Below, in pieces: positions 53,291 through 61,545 of a stretch of DNA of 64,000 nt. The position numbers and the translations under genes are program-made. The stretch covers positions 73,118 through 137,117 of the forward strand of contig NZ_DS544873.1 in the NCBI RefSeq assembly GCF_000154725.1, given 5' to 3'. How positions within the stretch are numbered: the first letter of the stretch is position 1; each line of letters opens with the position of its first letter. Origin of the DNA: Kordia algicida OT-1. Lineage in GTDB: Bacteria; Bacteroidota; Bacteroidia; Flavobacteriales; Flavobacteriaceae. Below the pieces are notes generated by a model. It was not told the origin of the DNA. It ran no database searches and saw nothing but the letters and a program-made list of their open reading frames with translations.

Positions 53291-53632
53291 ATGACAGAGA
53301 TCATCACACAATTATCGAATTACATCAGTAGGCTTGATTGGGCGTATATATTTACCTTCATTCTAATTTCATACGGATTCAATACGGAATACGTAACAGG
53401 ATTATTTTATAAAATTTTCAGATTCAAAATTGCAACTCGTTACCGCGTATTAATCATTGGAGTATTATATGGAACTGCTATTTATTTCATCAGAGGTTAT
53501 GCAATCACTGATGTAGAAATCTTACTGCAATCCTTTGTATTTGCTTTGGTATTTCACAAGTTACTTTTGCAAAAAACTATTCGATACTTGTTTCAGATAA
53601 AAGAGCCAAAGCCTACTGCTTATGAGAATTAG
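53291..53632 (+). CDS. Holin-like small membrane protein
   Basis: 113 residues with three hydrophobic segments (IFTFILISYGFNTEYVTGLF, YRVLIIGVLYGTAIYFI, EILLQSFVFALVFHKLLL) and a basic C-terminus. Size and topology match many phage holins, and wall-hydrolase-type genes lie nearby. It overlaps the next gene by 11 bases. Holin function is inferred from topology and context. Confidence 0.6.
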   Translation: MTEIITQLSNYISRLDWAYIFTFILISYGFNTEYVTGLFYKIFRFKIATRYRVLIIGVLYGTAIYFIRGYAITDVEILLQSFVFALVFHKLLLQKTIRYLFQIKEPKPTAYEN

Positions 53633-53960
53633 AATATTCATTAGTTGTATTGCGGTTATGGTTGCTATAAATATTGGTGTAATGATCTATTTCAATCCAA
53701 AAGGAATCGATCATCAAAAAATTATCAAGCTTGAGCAAGAAAATATAAAATTAGAACACAAGAATTTACAGCTTGATTCATTGATACTTAAAAGACAACA
53801 GTTAAATGATAGCTTACTTACTGCAATCAATGAAAATCAGCTTATCATTGAAAATCTACATTATGAGATTAAAGAGAAAATTAATACTATCAATCGCATG
53901 TCTGATATGGAACTTTATTTGTATTTCTCAAACATTAGAACCGATCAGAAAAACCATTGA
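53622..53960 (+). CDS. N-anchored coiled-coil protein, spanin-like
   Basis: 112 residues. An N-terminal span (IFISCIAVMVAINIGVMIYF) is followed by a Leu/Asn/Lys coiled coil (IIKLEQENIKLEHKNLQLDS and onward) that reaches the C-terminus. This is the plan of an inner-membrane spanin (Rz-like), which can bridge the periplasm. The next gene, encoding a secreted protein, overlaps it in another frame. Confidence 0.55.
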   Translation: MRIRIFISCIAVMVAINIGVMIYFNPKGIDHQKIIKLEQENIKLEHKNLQLDSLILKRQQLNDSLLTAINENQLIIENLHYEIKEKINTINRMSDMELYLYFSNIRTDQKNH

Positions 53961-54291
53961 GCGTGAACAATACTTTTGCTTCACTATAGAACAATCAAGA
54001 TTTATTGCCAAGAAATTTGAGTATAGCATTTACCAGGATAGTGTAATCAATTTATTTGAAATTGATATCACAAGATATAAGCGTTTACTAAATGAAAAGG
54101 ATCTGATTATTTTCAGTTTGGAATCCAAGATCACAAACTTGAATAGTATCAAAACAAATGACCAGCTTCACATAGATCAGCTAAATAAAATAATTAAAAA
54201 CAGGGACAAACAAATAAGACGCGGGAAGTTTGTCAAATGGATTTTAACTACTGGCTTGGCAGTGGCATCAGGTATACTAATTTTAAAATAA
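53863..54291 (+). CDS. Secreted helical protein overlapping the coiled-coil gene
   Basis: 142 residues from ATG 53863 (MRLKRKLILSIACLIWNFIC), which gives a clear signal peptide; the frame is open further to 53806, but that start is within the coil gene and adds no signal. The mature part is helical (FTIEQSRFIAKKFEYSIYQD) and the C-terminus has a hydrophobic stretch (VKWILTTGLAVASGILILK). It overlaps the preceding gene by 98 bases, an Rz/Rz1-like arrangement, though it is larger and not a lipoprotein. Confidence 0.6.
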   Translation: MRLKRKLILSIACLIWNFICISQTLEPIRKTIEREQYFCFTIEQSRFIAKKFEYSIYQDSVINLFEIDITRYKRLLNEKDLIIFSLESKITNLNSIKTNDQLHIDQLNKIIKNRDKQIRRGKFVKWILTTGLAVASGILILK

Positions 54292-54297
54292 GGTGTT

Positions 54298-54672
54298 ATG
54301 TCAATACTAAAGATTTGTGCCATTGTATTTAGTGCAACGGGTTTTTGGAAACTCATTGAAATGTTATTTCAATTTAGGATGAACAAACGTTTTAAAAATG
54401 CAGAGATTAATAATCTAAACACACAGGCAAATAGTTTGGTAGTTGAAAATTACAAGCTATGGACTGAAAATATGGATAGACGTATCAAAGAACTTGAGAG
54501 TAAAAATATCTTACAACGTGAGCGGATTGGGCGATTAGAAGCTAAAAATGCTGAAATGAGTCAAACCATTATAAAGCTTGAGAGTAAGAATACTCAGATG
54601 AATCAAATCATCATCAAGCAACGTGATCGTATCAGTGAATTAGAAACGGAAATTAAAAAATATAAAAAGTAG
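54298..54672 (+). CDS. N-anchored coiled-coil protein
   Basis: 124 residues. A short hydrophobic N-terminus (ILKICAIVFSATGFWKLIEM) then a regular heptad coiled coil with internal repeats (ELESKNILQRERIGRLEAKN, IIKLESKNTQMNQIIIKQ). No family recognised. Probably a membrane-anchored oligomer. Confidence 0.6.
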   Translation: MSILKICAIVFSATGFWKLIEMLFQFRMNKRFKNAEINNLNTQANSLVVENYKLWTENMDRRIKELESKNILQRERIGRLEAKNAEMSQTIIKLESKNTQMNQIIIKQRDRISELETEIKKYKK

Positions 54673-54678
54673 CACACT

Positions 54679-54828
54679 ATGAACATAAATAAAGGCGGTG
54701 GCGCATTAAATTTATTATTTGGAGCATTCTTATTGGTTAGTACATTTAAGCTAGGTTCTGATCTGTATGTACGTCATAAAAAAGGAAAAGCTTCAGAAAA
54801 GAAAGGTTGTGGTTGTGGCTCAAAATAA
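54679..54828 (+). CDS. 49-residue membrane protein with Cys-rich C-terminus
   Basis: From ATG 54679: MNINKGGGALNLLFGAFLLV has a hydrophobic helix after a Gly patch; the tail ends KKGCGCGSK. The CxC pair could bind metal or be lipid-modified. It overlaps the start of the following peptidase gene. No family recognised. Confidence 0.5.
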   Translation: MNINKGGGALNLLFGAFLLVSTFKLGSDLYVRHKKGKASEKKGCGCGSK

Positions 54829-55336
54829 TCATAAGTTATTTTATATAGGAATAGGCACTTTTGCGCTAACTGCCATAGGTGTCTATTTTGTATACAGATT
54901 GACGAAACAGTCGAAGAAATCCACGCGCAGGGTAACTCGTAAAATTGATTTATCAGTCTTTGATAGTCCTGATGTGCCAGGATCAGGAAATTGTATGGAT
55001 AGACGTTTGCTTATGATGTTAGAACAGCTAGAAATGCGTACAGGCTATCCGATATTTGATTGGATAAATTCTGGAGCAAGAAGTGAAGCGCATAATCGCA
55101 AGGTGGGTGGCGCTTCTAGGTCATCGCACAAAATCCCCACATGTATGGCAGTTGATATTGGTGTACCTTCCACAGATATTAGAAATCAATTAGTGTATGA
55201 AGCTCGTAATATTGGATTTAAAAGAATTGGTGTTGGTAGGACATTTGTTCATCTTGATACCGATGAAAATAAAAGTCAATATGTGGCTTGGGGATATCCT
55301 TCAGGGAGACGACCAGATGTGAATCCTTTTGTATAA
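54767..55336 (+). CDS. Membrane-anchored M15-type D-Ala-D-Ala peptidase-like protein
   Basis: 189 residues from ATG 54767, or ~173 from GTG 54815 (VAQNNHKLFYIGI), which would avoid most of the overlap with the previous gene. N-terminal span (LFYIGIGTFALTAIGVYFVY), then an M15_3-like domain: INSGARSEAHNRKVGG, SSHKIPTCMAVDIGVP with His and Asp ligands, and RTFVHLDTDE with the final His. It cuts peptidoglycan stem peptides. The membrane anchor is unusual for a lysis enzyme and fits a virion or envelope-tethered role. Last gene of the operon. Confidence 0.75.
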   Translation: MYVIKKEKLQKRKVVVVAQNNHKLFYIGIGTFALTAIGVYFVYRLTKQSKKSTRRVTRKIDLSVFDSPDVPGSGNCMDRRLLMMLEQLEMRTGYPIFDWINSGARSEAHNRKVGGASRSSHKIPTCMAVDIGVPSTDIRNQLVYEARNIGFKRIGVGRTFVHLDTDENKSQYVAWGYPSGRRPDVNPFV

Positions 55337-55399
55337 TGTTGTTCTGAAGATTCTACGCTTCTTAAACCCCTATTTAAAATCTTGAAGTATTTCAACATG

Positions 55400-56104
55400 T
55401 TAATTACATGTAATTTTACAATAATTAAAAAATAAATGATAAACAGAAAATAAAGTTTTATTTTTTTTCCTGTGTTTGGAAATGTAAGAAGCATCAAAAT
55501 TATCTTTTAAAATAAAAGTTACTAATTTTTGAGTTGTTTCTATACTTGAATTTGATTCTAGGTTTCTGTTAATCAGCCGAACGACAGTATCGTGTTTCCA
55601 GCTATTATTTTCTATGAAACCTAGTTGTCCCTCAAAGGGTAGTCTCAATCTTGAGTAATCTCTTTCTGTAGCCTTTTTTGTATCATTAACATAATTTGAA
55701 ACTGAGTTAACTAATCTTTTACATTCAATAGCAAAATATGGTTTAGTATTTTGTCCCCAAGAGTTTTTCAAAGCGTAATCAACAATATGAATATCAATAG
55801 GATCATTATGTAATAGACCATCTAAAGAACTTCTATATTCCTCTGAAACTTCTTTGTTGACAGTGAAATTATTTGTTGAATTTTTAATAGAATTTAATTC
55901 GTTTTCAAGGTAATCATCTACTAAACGATTTCTTAAATAATCCTCCTCTTTAATACTACCTTTATCAGCGTAATTAAAGATTATACCATCAGAAAGGATT
56001 TTCTCATAACTGCTTATCATACATGTTAGAATTTTATTAATCCTTAATTTGGTTAATGATAAATGTTTTCTGTTTTTTGAAAAATTAAAGGCACTTATTC
56101 TCAT
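55400..56104 (-). CDS. Type II-like restriction endonuclease partner of the methyltransferase
   Basis: 234 residues. KPYFAIECKRLVNSVSNYVN near 120, with D/E-x-K spacing (ECK) after a strand and an upstream acidic residue (DIHIVDYALKN), is a PD-(D/E)xK nuclease pattern. It starts at the last base of the upstream methyltransferase gene (a one-base overlap), so the two are co-translated. It probably cleaves unmodified DNA; target unknown. Confidence 0.6.
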   Translation of the reverse strand: MRISAFNFSKNRKHLSLTKLRINKILTCMISSYEKILSDGIIFNYADKGSIKEEDYLRNRLVDDYLENELNSIKNSTNNFTVNKEVSEEYRSSLDGLLHNDPIDIHIVDYALKNSWGQNTKPYFAIECKRLVNSVSNYVNDTKKATERDYSRLRLPFEGQLGFIENNSWKHDTVVRLINRNLESNSSIETTQKLVTFILKDNFDASYISKHRKKNKTLFSVYHLFFNYCKITCN

Positions 56105-59100
56105 TAAATATCTTGATTTAATTGATTTATTTCAGCCTCTTGAATTGCTTCTTTAAACTCTGCAACATCATACCAAGCAATAGCTTTATGCCAACACTTG
56201 TATTCGTTCGGTTTTATAATATAAAAAGAGTTATCCTCAAAACCTTTTATGTCCTTTTGAATAAATAAGTTTTTTGTAGCGTCTGTTGTATCGGTAAGTT
56301 GTGATATACTTAAATTATGAGCTAGTCGTTTTAATACTTCTTTTTCGCTATTTTTGTTTTTTGGATAGATTATACTGTTTTTTGGTTTCTTCAATGTGAA
56401 AACAAAGTTTAAAGCAATAAAATGGGCTAAGGGATAAACTTCCACTTGTATATATTCATCTAAATAAATTTCTTTAAATTCTTTAAGATAAACGCTAGCA
56501 TATTCTTTTAATACAAAATCTTTATATCTGTAGCTTGTCTTGTCATCAGAAAAATTAGATACTAAATATTGTTTATTTTCTTGAAATTGATAACGGGATA
56601 CATTCAAAGTATAGTCTATAAGGTCATTTTCGTAAGCATTAACCTTATAAAGCTCATTGATTGTTGAATCTATCTTTAAGAGTGAATTTTTGTCAATTTC
56701 GATGTTACCTAAAGAAAAATTTTCGTAATGATTTTTAAGATTATTTAAGAATAAATCTACAGAAGAATTTAAAACTTTTTCTTCCTCATTATTTGGAGCT
56801 ATAAAAGGAAATGATAAATGTTCTGTCTTTAATAATTCTGGTCGATATATACCCCAACTTGACGAAGTCATAAATTGATAGTATGTATATATTTTAGAAA
56901 GAAAAATTGAAAAAATAATTTTAAGTAAATGCTTGTTCGAATCATCGAAAGTTATTCCATAAACTGTACTGTCAAATGCATATCCATTTTCTAATAGTGT
57001 AAACTTAATATTAGTTTCTTTATCTGTGCTTTTTTGAATAATTATTTTTTTTCCATTAAATAGCGCTTCTGTTCTACCTGCTTCTAAATAGGTGTCTTCT
57101 TTTTTGAACACGAAATATTTATCATTAAAAGGGGTATAATACTCTTTTAATTCTTTTCTTTTTACTAGGGATTTTCCTTCAAGATAGGGGTAGTGCTTTT
57201 TGGGAGTCCCCCTAAATAAGCCCTTTCCAGAAATAATAGAATTATCGTTGAATAAGCTATTAAGTGAATAATTGTTAGAATTTTCTAGAATTCTTTTAAT
57301 AAAGTTAAAGTCTAATGTGTTTCCATAAGTAGCAACCTTAAACATGTAGGAATATCTCATAAAATACTCTTGAGGAATATTTTTAATGTCTTGTTTTTCA
57401 AAAATTAGCATATTAAACTTTTTCAAAAAAAGATTCTTTTTTATGGAATAGAATTTAACTTGATTTTTATTTGTTATTTCATCATTGGCATAATTAAATA
57501 AAATTATTGCAGAAGGATTAATAGCATTTTTGAAGATATCTCTCCTGACAGGAGACAAGTCAAGATACTTTGTTAAATTAAATTTTGATAAAAATCTTTT
57601 CTTAAAATTGATTGCTTTATTATTGTAAAAAACCTTACTTGTTACAACCAAAGAACAAATAGGAGTGTTAAGATTGTTCTGTGAAAAATCTTTAGTTCTT
57701 AATATGAAAGATTGAGCTAATTGATAATCACTAACTACACCTGAAAGTTTATTACTTTTTAAATAGTCAACATGGATTTTGTCTTTACTTCCATTTTTCC
57801 AGGGAGGATTTCCCAAAATGAACTTTGGAATTTCTGTTTTAATTATTTTATTAAAACGATGATTTGTGTCAAAAAAATTTGCTTTAAATAAATTTTTATC
57901 TAATAAATCTGGAAATTCATAAGAATCTATATCTTTCGGATCTTGATAATCTAATAAAGCAATATAAATAGAAAAACAAGTTACTTTTAAAGCTTCTTCA
58001 TTAATATCTACACCAAATAAATTTCTTGTTGCTATTTGTCTAATCCTCTTACTAAATTCTTTGTGAGATTGACTAGGATTTAATTCTAATTCCTTATCAA
58101 TCATTTTTCTCAAACTTTGTACAAGAAAAATACCTGAACCGACAGCTACTTCAAATATTTTACATTCTGAAATATTTTTTTCTTCCAAATATTTATCAAC
58201 AGTATCATTTAAAATATATTCTACTAAAAAAGGTGGTGTGTAAACTGCTGAATCAAGTTTTCTTGTCTTTTCATCTATTAAAGACTCATAGATTCCAGAA
58301 ATGACTTCAACTGGTATTATAGAAAAGTCGAAAATCTCAAAGAAAAATCCATTAAATAGATTGTTCTCATCTTGTAATTCCCCTTTAAAAATATCTGCTA
58401 AATCGTTAGATTGTTTTTGAGTTAAAACTAAATTTTGTTTTTTAAATAGTACACCATTAAATTTAGTGTTCAACTTTTTGAATAATAAATTTAATTTTAA
58501 GGGTTTTTTTATTAATTCGATAAAATTTTTTCTTCTTTCATTTACATCATTTGAGTTTCCTGGTAAGTAAGTGTTATCAATTTTTACTTTTCTATCAATT
58601 AAATATCTTATGAAAATTAATCTTAATATCAGAGAGTTAGCATCTTCTTCATTTAAAGAGTTTTCAGAATGTTTGTTAGTTAAATATTGTCTTACTTGTT
58701 TAATATTCTGAAATAATTGTTCATTAACTCTTTTACGTTTCTGATTTTTTGAACGTTTTTCAAAATATTCCATTTGTAACCATTGCCATGTATGACCACT
58801 TTGCAATTCCCAAAATGAGAATTTACTATTTCTTTCATTTTCAGAAAGTTTAATTTCTTCTAAATGCTCATCTTTTTTTGAGTAATTAAGAGCGTTATAA
58901 ACTTTTATTTCTTCACCTTTTATAACAAAAATAACAGGAGAATTATCAAATGACCAAACCTTTTTGTGAATTTCTGCTTCTCTATTATTATCAGTTTCAT
59001 AAGTTAAATCAAAGAATAATATTAAAGGTTTGTTATTAAAGACATAATAAGCATCAGGTTTAATAATTTCTATTTTCTTCTGAACCTCTGAAATAAAGCC

Positions 59101-59184
59101 GTAATATTCCTTTCCATTATCTTTACAGAAAACAGCATCTAATATATTAAGTTGCTTCAAAAAGGATTTTAAGGGCTTATTCAT
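56104..59184 (-). CDS. Eco57I-type DNA methyltransferase / restriction-modification protein
   Basis: 1026 residues. A ~180-residue N-terminal region (DAYYVFNNKPLILFFDLTYE) resembles the start of type IIG enzymes. Motif I KIFEVAVGSGIFLVQSLRKM lies near 345, followed by LFGVDINEEALKVTCFSIYI, and motif IV ILGNPPWKNG near 455, an N6-adenine signature. A C-terminal target-recognition-like part follows. Together with the small nuclease gene it forms a restriction-modification unit on the minus strand, at the right end inside the direct repeat. Base composition is more AT-rich than the central operons, suggesting a separate acquisition. Confidence 0.8.
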   Translation of the reverse strand: MNKPLKSFLKQLNILDAVFCKDNGKEYYGFISEVQKKIEIIKPDAYYVFNNKPLILFFDLTYETDNNREAEIHKKVWSFDNSPVIFVIKGEEIKVYNALNYSKKDEHLEEIKLSENERNSKFSFWELQSGHTWQWLQMEYFEKRSKNQKRKRVNEQLFQNIKQVRQYLTNKHSENSLNEEDANSLILRLIFIRYLIDRKVKIDNTYLPGNSNDVNERRKNFIELIKKPLKLNLLFKKLNTKFNGVLFKKQNLVLTQKQSNDLADIFKGELQDENNLFNGFFFEIFDFSIIPVEVISGIYESLIDEKTRKLDSAVYTPPFLVEYILNDTVDKYLEEKNISECKIFEVAVGSGIFLVQSLRKMIDKELELNPSQSHKEFSKRIRQIATRNLFGVDINEEALKVTCFSIYIALLDYQDPKDIDSYEFPDLLDKNLFKANFFDTNHRFNKIIKTEIPKFILGNPPWKNGSKDKIHVDYLKSNKLSGVVSDYQLAQSFILRTKDFSQNNLNTPICSLVVTSKVFYNNKAINFKKRFLSKFNLTKYLDLSPVRRDIFKNAINPSAIILFNYANDEITNKNQVKFYSIKKNLFLKKFNMLIFEKQDIKNIPQEYFMRYSYMFKVATYGNTLDFNFIKRILENSNNYSLNSLFNDNSIISGKGLFRGTPKKHYPYLEGKSLVKRKELKEYYTPFNDKYFVFKKEDTYLEAGRTEALFNGKKIIIQKSTDKETNIKFTLLENGYAFDSTVYGITFDDSNKHLLKIIFSIFLSKIYTYYQFMTSSSWGIYRPELLKTEHLSFPFIAPNNEEEKVLNSSVDLFLNNLKNHYENFSLGNIEIDKNSLLKIDSTINELYKVNAYENDLIDYTLNVSRYQFQENKQYLVSNFSDDKTSYRYKDFVLKEYASVYLKEFKEIYLDEYIQVEVYPLAHFIALNFVFTLKKPKNSIIYPKNKNSEKEVLKRLAHNLSISQLTDTTDATKNLFIQKDIKGFEDNSFYIIKPNEYKCWHKAIAWYDVAEFKEAIQEAEINQLNQDI

Positions 59185-59433
59185 TATTAAAAAAAAGTAT
59201 GATTGTGTAAATTTAATTTTTAAATATCAAAAATTTAAAAATTTATAATGTTATTGAAACTTTATTTTTTGGCAATATATTACTATATCTAAGTGTATCA
59301 AAATTATCATACAATGATTATAAGTCAAAATTATAAATTAAGGAATAGATAATAATCAGTATTGATATAAGTATAAATAAATAATCACATATGGCTTGTC
59401 AAAAATAATTAAGTATTTTTGGTCAAAAAAAGG
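59185..59433. other. AT-rich gap before the right end
   Basis: Upstream region of the methyltransferase gene, very AT-rich and without a gene or clear motif. It carries the promoter of the leftward restriction-modification pair. Confidence 0.35.
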
Positions 59434-59466
59434 ACACACTAAACACTGGGTAATTTTTTAGTGTGT
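59434..59466. terminator. Hairpin next to the right direct repeat
   Basis: ACACACTAAA (59434-59443) pairs with TTTAGTGTGT (59457-59466) over 13 bases; GGTC (59421) and GACC (59467) can extend it with a bulge. No gene ends here, so it may belong to the recombination site rather than to termination. Confidence 0.4.
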
Positions 59467-59467
59467 G

Positions 59468-59602
59468 ACCATTAAAAATTAAAAAATAAGAAGTATCTTT
59501 TTGAAGTATGGTTTTGCATAGAAATGACATAGTTTTGCAAACCTATAAATTTTTAAAACAGTGATTTTCAGATTTTCACTTGTTTTTATATTTGGGTATA
59601 AA
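59468..59602 (+). repeat. Right direct repeat of the integrated element (attR candidate)
   Basis: Matches the left repeat 3921-4022, including the 35-base identical core 59491-59525, and continues (GTGATTTTCAGATTTTCACT) into sequence found at 4137-4178 on the left. This uninterrupted form shows that the left copy carries a ~115-bp insertion. The restriction-modification genes lie inside it and the host flank starts just after it. Confidence 0.7.
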
Positions 59603-59618
59603 ATCTATTACAAAGAAA

Positions 59619-59787
59619 GACTTCGGTTATAGAATTAAATGGGCTTGCTGTAATTACAGCGATAGCTTCCAACTTAAAAATTGATATTTTAGAAAGCATT
59701 AAAAAAGATTTGACCCAGAAGGTATAATAATACCATTTCCACTTACTATTATTATGAAAAAATTAATAAATAATTATAGTTTTAATT
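59619..59787 (+). pseudogene. Remnant of an MscS-type mechanosensitive channel C-terminus
   Basis: In the plus frame, FGYRIKWACCNYSDSFQLK is followed after a one-base shift by IDILESIKKD and after another by FDPEGIIIPFPL. The last phrase resembles the MscS ending (F...GI.IPFPQ), and the order matches the end of that family. Two frameshifts and no start show it is dead. It begins right after the right direct repeat. Identification rests on a short, shifted stretch. Confidence 0.4.
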
Positions 59788-60601
59788 AAAATTTCTTTAC
59801 TGTTAAAATAGTTTTGATTTTATCTACAATTCCTTTTAGTATACTAAATATAGCATCTGAAGAAAATCCACCTACAAGTGCTAAGATACACTTATTAAAT
59901 ATGGATGATCTGTCACTACTATCAAAATATATGATTTCTGAAAGCATTAATCCTGCTATAATACCTAAAATAATTATGGCTACATAATAAATTGATTGTT
60001 CAGGAACTAAAGCTCCATTTTTAATGCTTAAACTTATTTTTTTTAGTAGATAAAACACCACTCCAATACCTGACATTGAGCATAAAAATAGTAAATTATA
60101 AAATAAAGATTCTCCTTGATTATCTAAAATACCTTTGGATAATGATTTGATATCTACCTTGTCCGATACAGACGTACCAATAAAAAGTATTAAAAAGACC
60201 AAAGCTAGAAATATCAAATTTCGTATTACGGGTAATGTACTTATCAGTTTTGTACCTCTTTTTTTATTATATAATGTTTTCAAATATTTGACTGATTTAG
60301 GTGTAGCTGGCTTAATATTTTCTACCAGAATATTATGAGCTTGAATCAATTTATCTAAATTATTGCTCTCAATTAAGGGATTTACTTGCGTATTAATAAT
60401 TTTACCGTTTCGCATGGCAAATAAGAGCATATTCTCTAACTCTTGTTTAATTTCTAACATTAACTCTATGGAAACACCTTTCGATCTTGTAACTTTTAGT
60501 TTTGTTTCTTCTTCTCTTGTAAAAGAACTTTCAGATGTTGAATTTGGTTTTAGCATAAAGTGAATATTTTGCATGATTACTATCAAACATACGAATTTCA
60601 A
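59786..60601 (-). CDS. Multi-span membrane protein of unknown function
   Basis: 271 residues as read; ATG ten codons in (MQNIHFMLKPN) is likely the true start. A soluble N-terminal half (helical, ~30-110) is followed by four hydrophobic segments (VIRNLIFLALVFLILFIGTS, LLFLCSMSGIGVVFYLL, YYVAIIILGIIAGLMLSEII, CILALVGGFSSDAIFSIL). No family recognised. It belongs to the host flank. Confidence 0.6.
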   Translation of the reverse strand: MKFVCLIVIMQNIHFMLKPNSTSESSFTREEETKLKVTRSKGVSIELMLEIKQELENMLLFAMRNGKIINTQVNPLIESNNLDKLIQAHNILVENIKPATPKSVKYLKTLYNKKRGTKLISTLPVIRNLIFLALVFLILFIGTSVSDKVDIKSLSKGILDNQGESLFYNLLFLCSMSGIGVVFYLLKKISLSIKNGALVPEQSIYYVAIIILGIIAGLMLSEIIYFDSSDRSSIFNKCILALVGGFSSDAIFSILKGIVDKIKTILTVKKF

Positions 60602-60923
60602 CCCTAAAAAATATTGATTTACTTAATTAACATTAATTTGAAACAGTACACTTTTGATGCCTTAAGCCCTATATTTTCAACTGATTTTTTAGTTAATTTT
60701 ATTCACTTGAAAATATTAGTTTTCCTTAGTGACCAAAAAATGAAAAATACATAAAAAAACATAACGTAAATGAACAAATAAAAAGAAAATCGCTTATAGG
60801 TAAATTAGATTTGGATAATTGGGAAAGCTTCAAATTAAACCGTTCTACGAGTTGTCATTATATATTAAATTATTCTTTTTTATCGTATCTTTACTAACGC
60901 TTATCTTAATTAAAATTATAGCT
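60602..60923. other. Divergent intergenic region
   Basis: About 320 AT-rich bases between a leftward membrane gene and the rightward sensor operon. An in-frame TTG at 60819 could extend the next gene, but ATG 60924 is better. No clear motif is seen. Confidence 0.35.
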
Positions 60924-61520
60924 ATGACAGTATATAACAAAATAAAATGGGTTTTAGGAATTTTGATGGTTTTAGGCTTGATTGCCTTAACAAATTTAAT
61001 CGATAGAAGTAACTTTGTAAGAGTTAAAGACTCTATTACAACAATTTATGAAGATAGACTTGTTGCAAATGATTTAATATTTGAAATGTTAGAATCGATC
61101 CATAAAAAAGAAGTTGCAATAGCTTTAACTGATTCTTCATTTTTTACTGAACAAAATTATCAAATCAATAATAATTTACAAGAACTTGTTTCAAGATTTG
61201 AGCAAACGAAATTAACTACTAATGAACAAACTATTTTCAAAAATTTTAAAACGAATTTAGGAGCTTTAGATACTATTGAACAAAAGTATATCCAATCAAA
61301 TTTGACTGAGAATTCTTCTTTAAAAAATAAAATTACCGATTTAAAGAGCAACTTGGCAAGTCTATCAAAAATTCAATTAGACGAAGGAAGAAAACAAATG
61401 TCTATCAGCAAAAAAGCTATTGATACTGTCGAACTATTTACTCAAATCGAAATCTACATTTTAATACTTCTTGCCATTATAGTTCAAATTGTAGTGATGT
61501 ATAATCCAAAAAAAAGCTAA
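60924..61520 (+). CDS. Four-helix-bundle membrane sensor protein
   Basis: 198 residues from ATG 60924. A first hydrophobic helix (KWVLGILMVLGLIALTNLI), a helical periplasmic region (YEDRLVANDLIFEMLESIHK and onward) with the spacing of the 4HB_MCP fold, and a C-terminal span (IEIYILILLAIIVQIVVMY). It has no signalling domain of its own, so it likely passes a signal to the kinase encoded 25 bp downstream. Confidence 0.7.
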   Translation: MTVYNKIKWVLGILMVLGLIALTNLIDRSNFVRVKDSITTIYEDRLVANDLIFEMLESIHKKEVAIALTDSSFFTEQNYQINNNLQELVSRFEQTKLTTNEQTIFKNFKTNLGALDTIEQKYIQSNLTENSSLKNKITDLKSNLASLSKIQLDEGRKQMSISKKAIDTVELFTQIEIYILILLAIIVQIVVMYNPKKS

Positions 61521-61545
61521 TAGCTTGACACGATAAAGTACTTTT

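Noticed and set aside
38912..55336. Tailed prophage
   Set aside because: No large terminase, portal, tape-measure, tail sheath or baseplate gene is seen, and the operon is dominated by single-span membrane proteins.
4236..59184. Integrative conjugative element
   Set aside because: No relaxase, coupling protein, VirB-like or Tra gene could be recognised in any frame.
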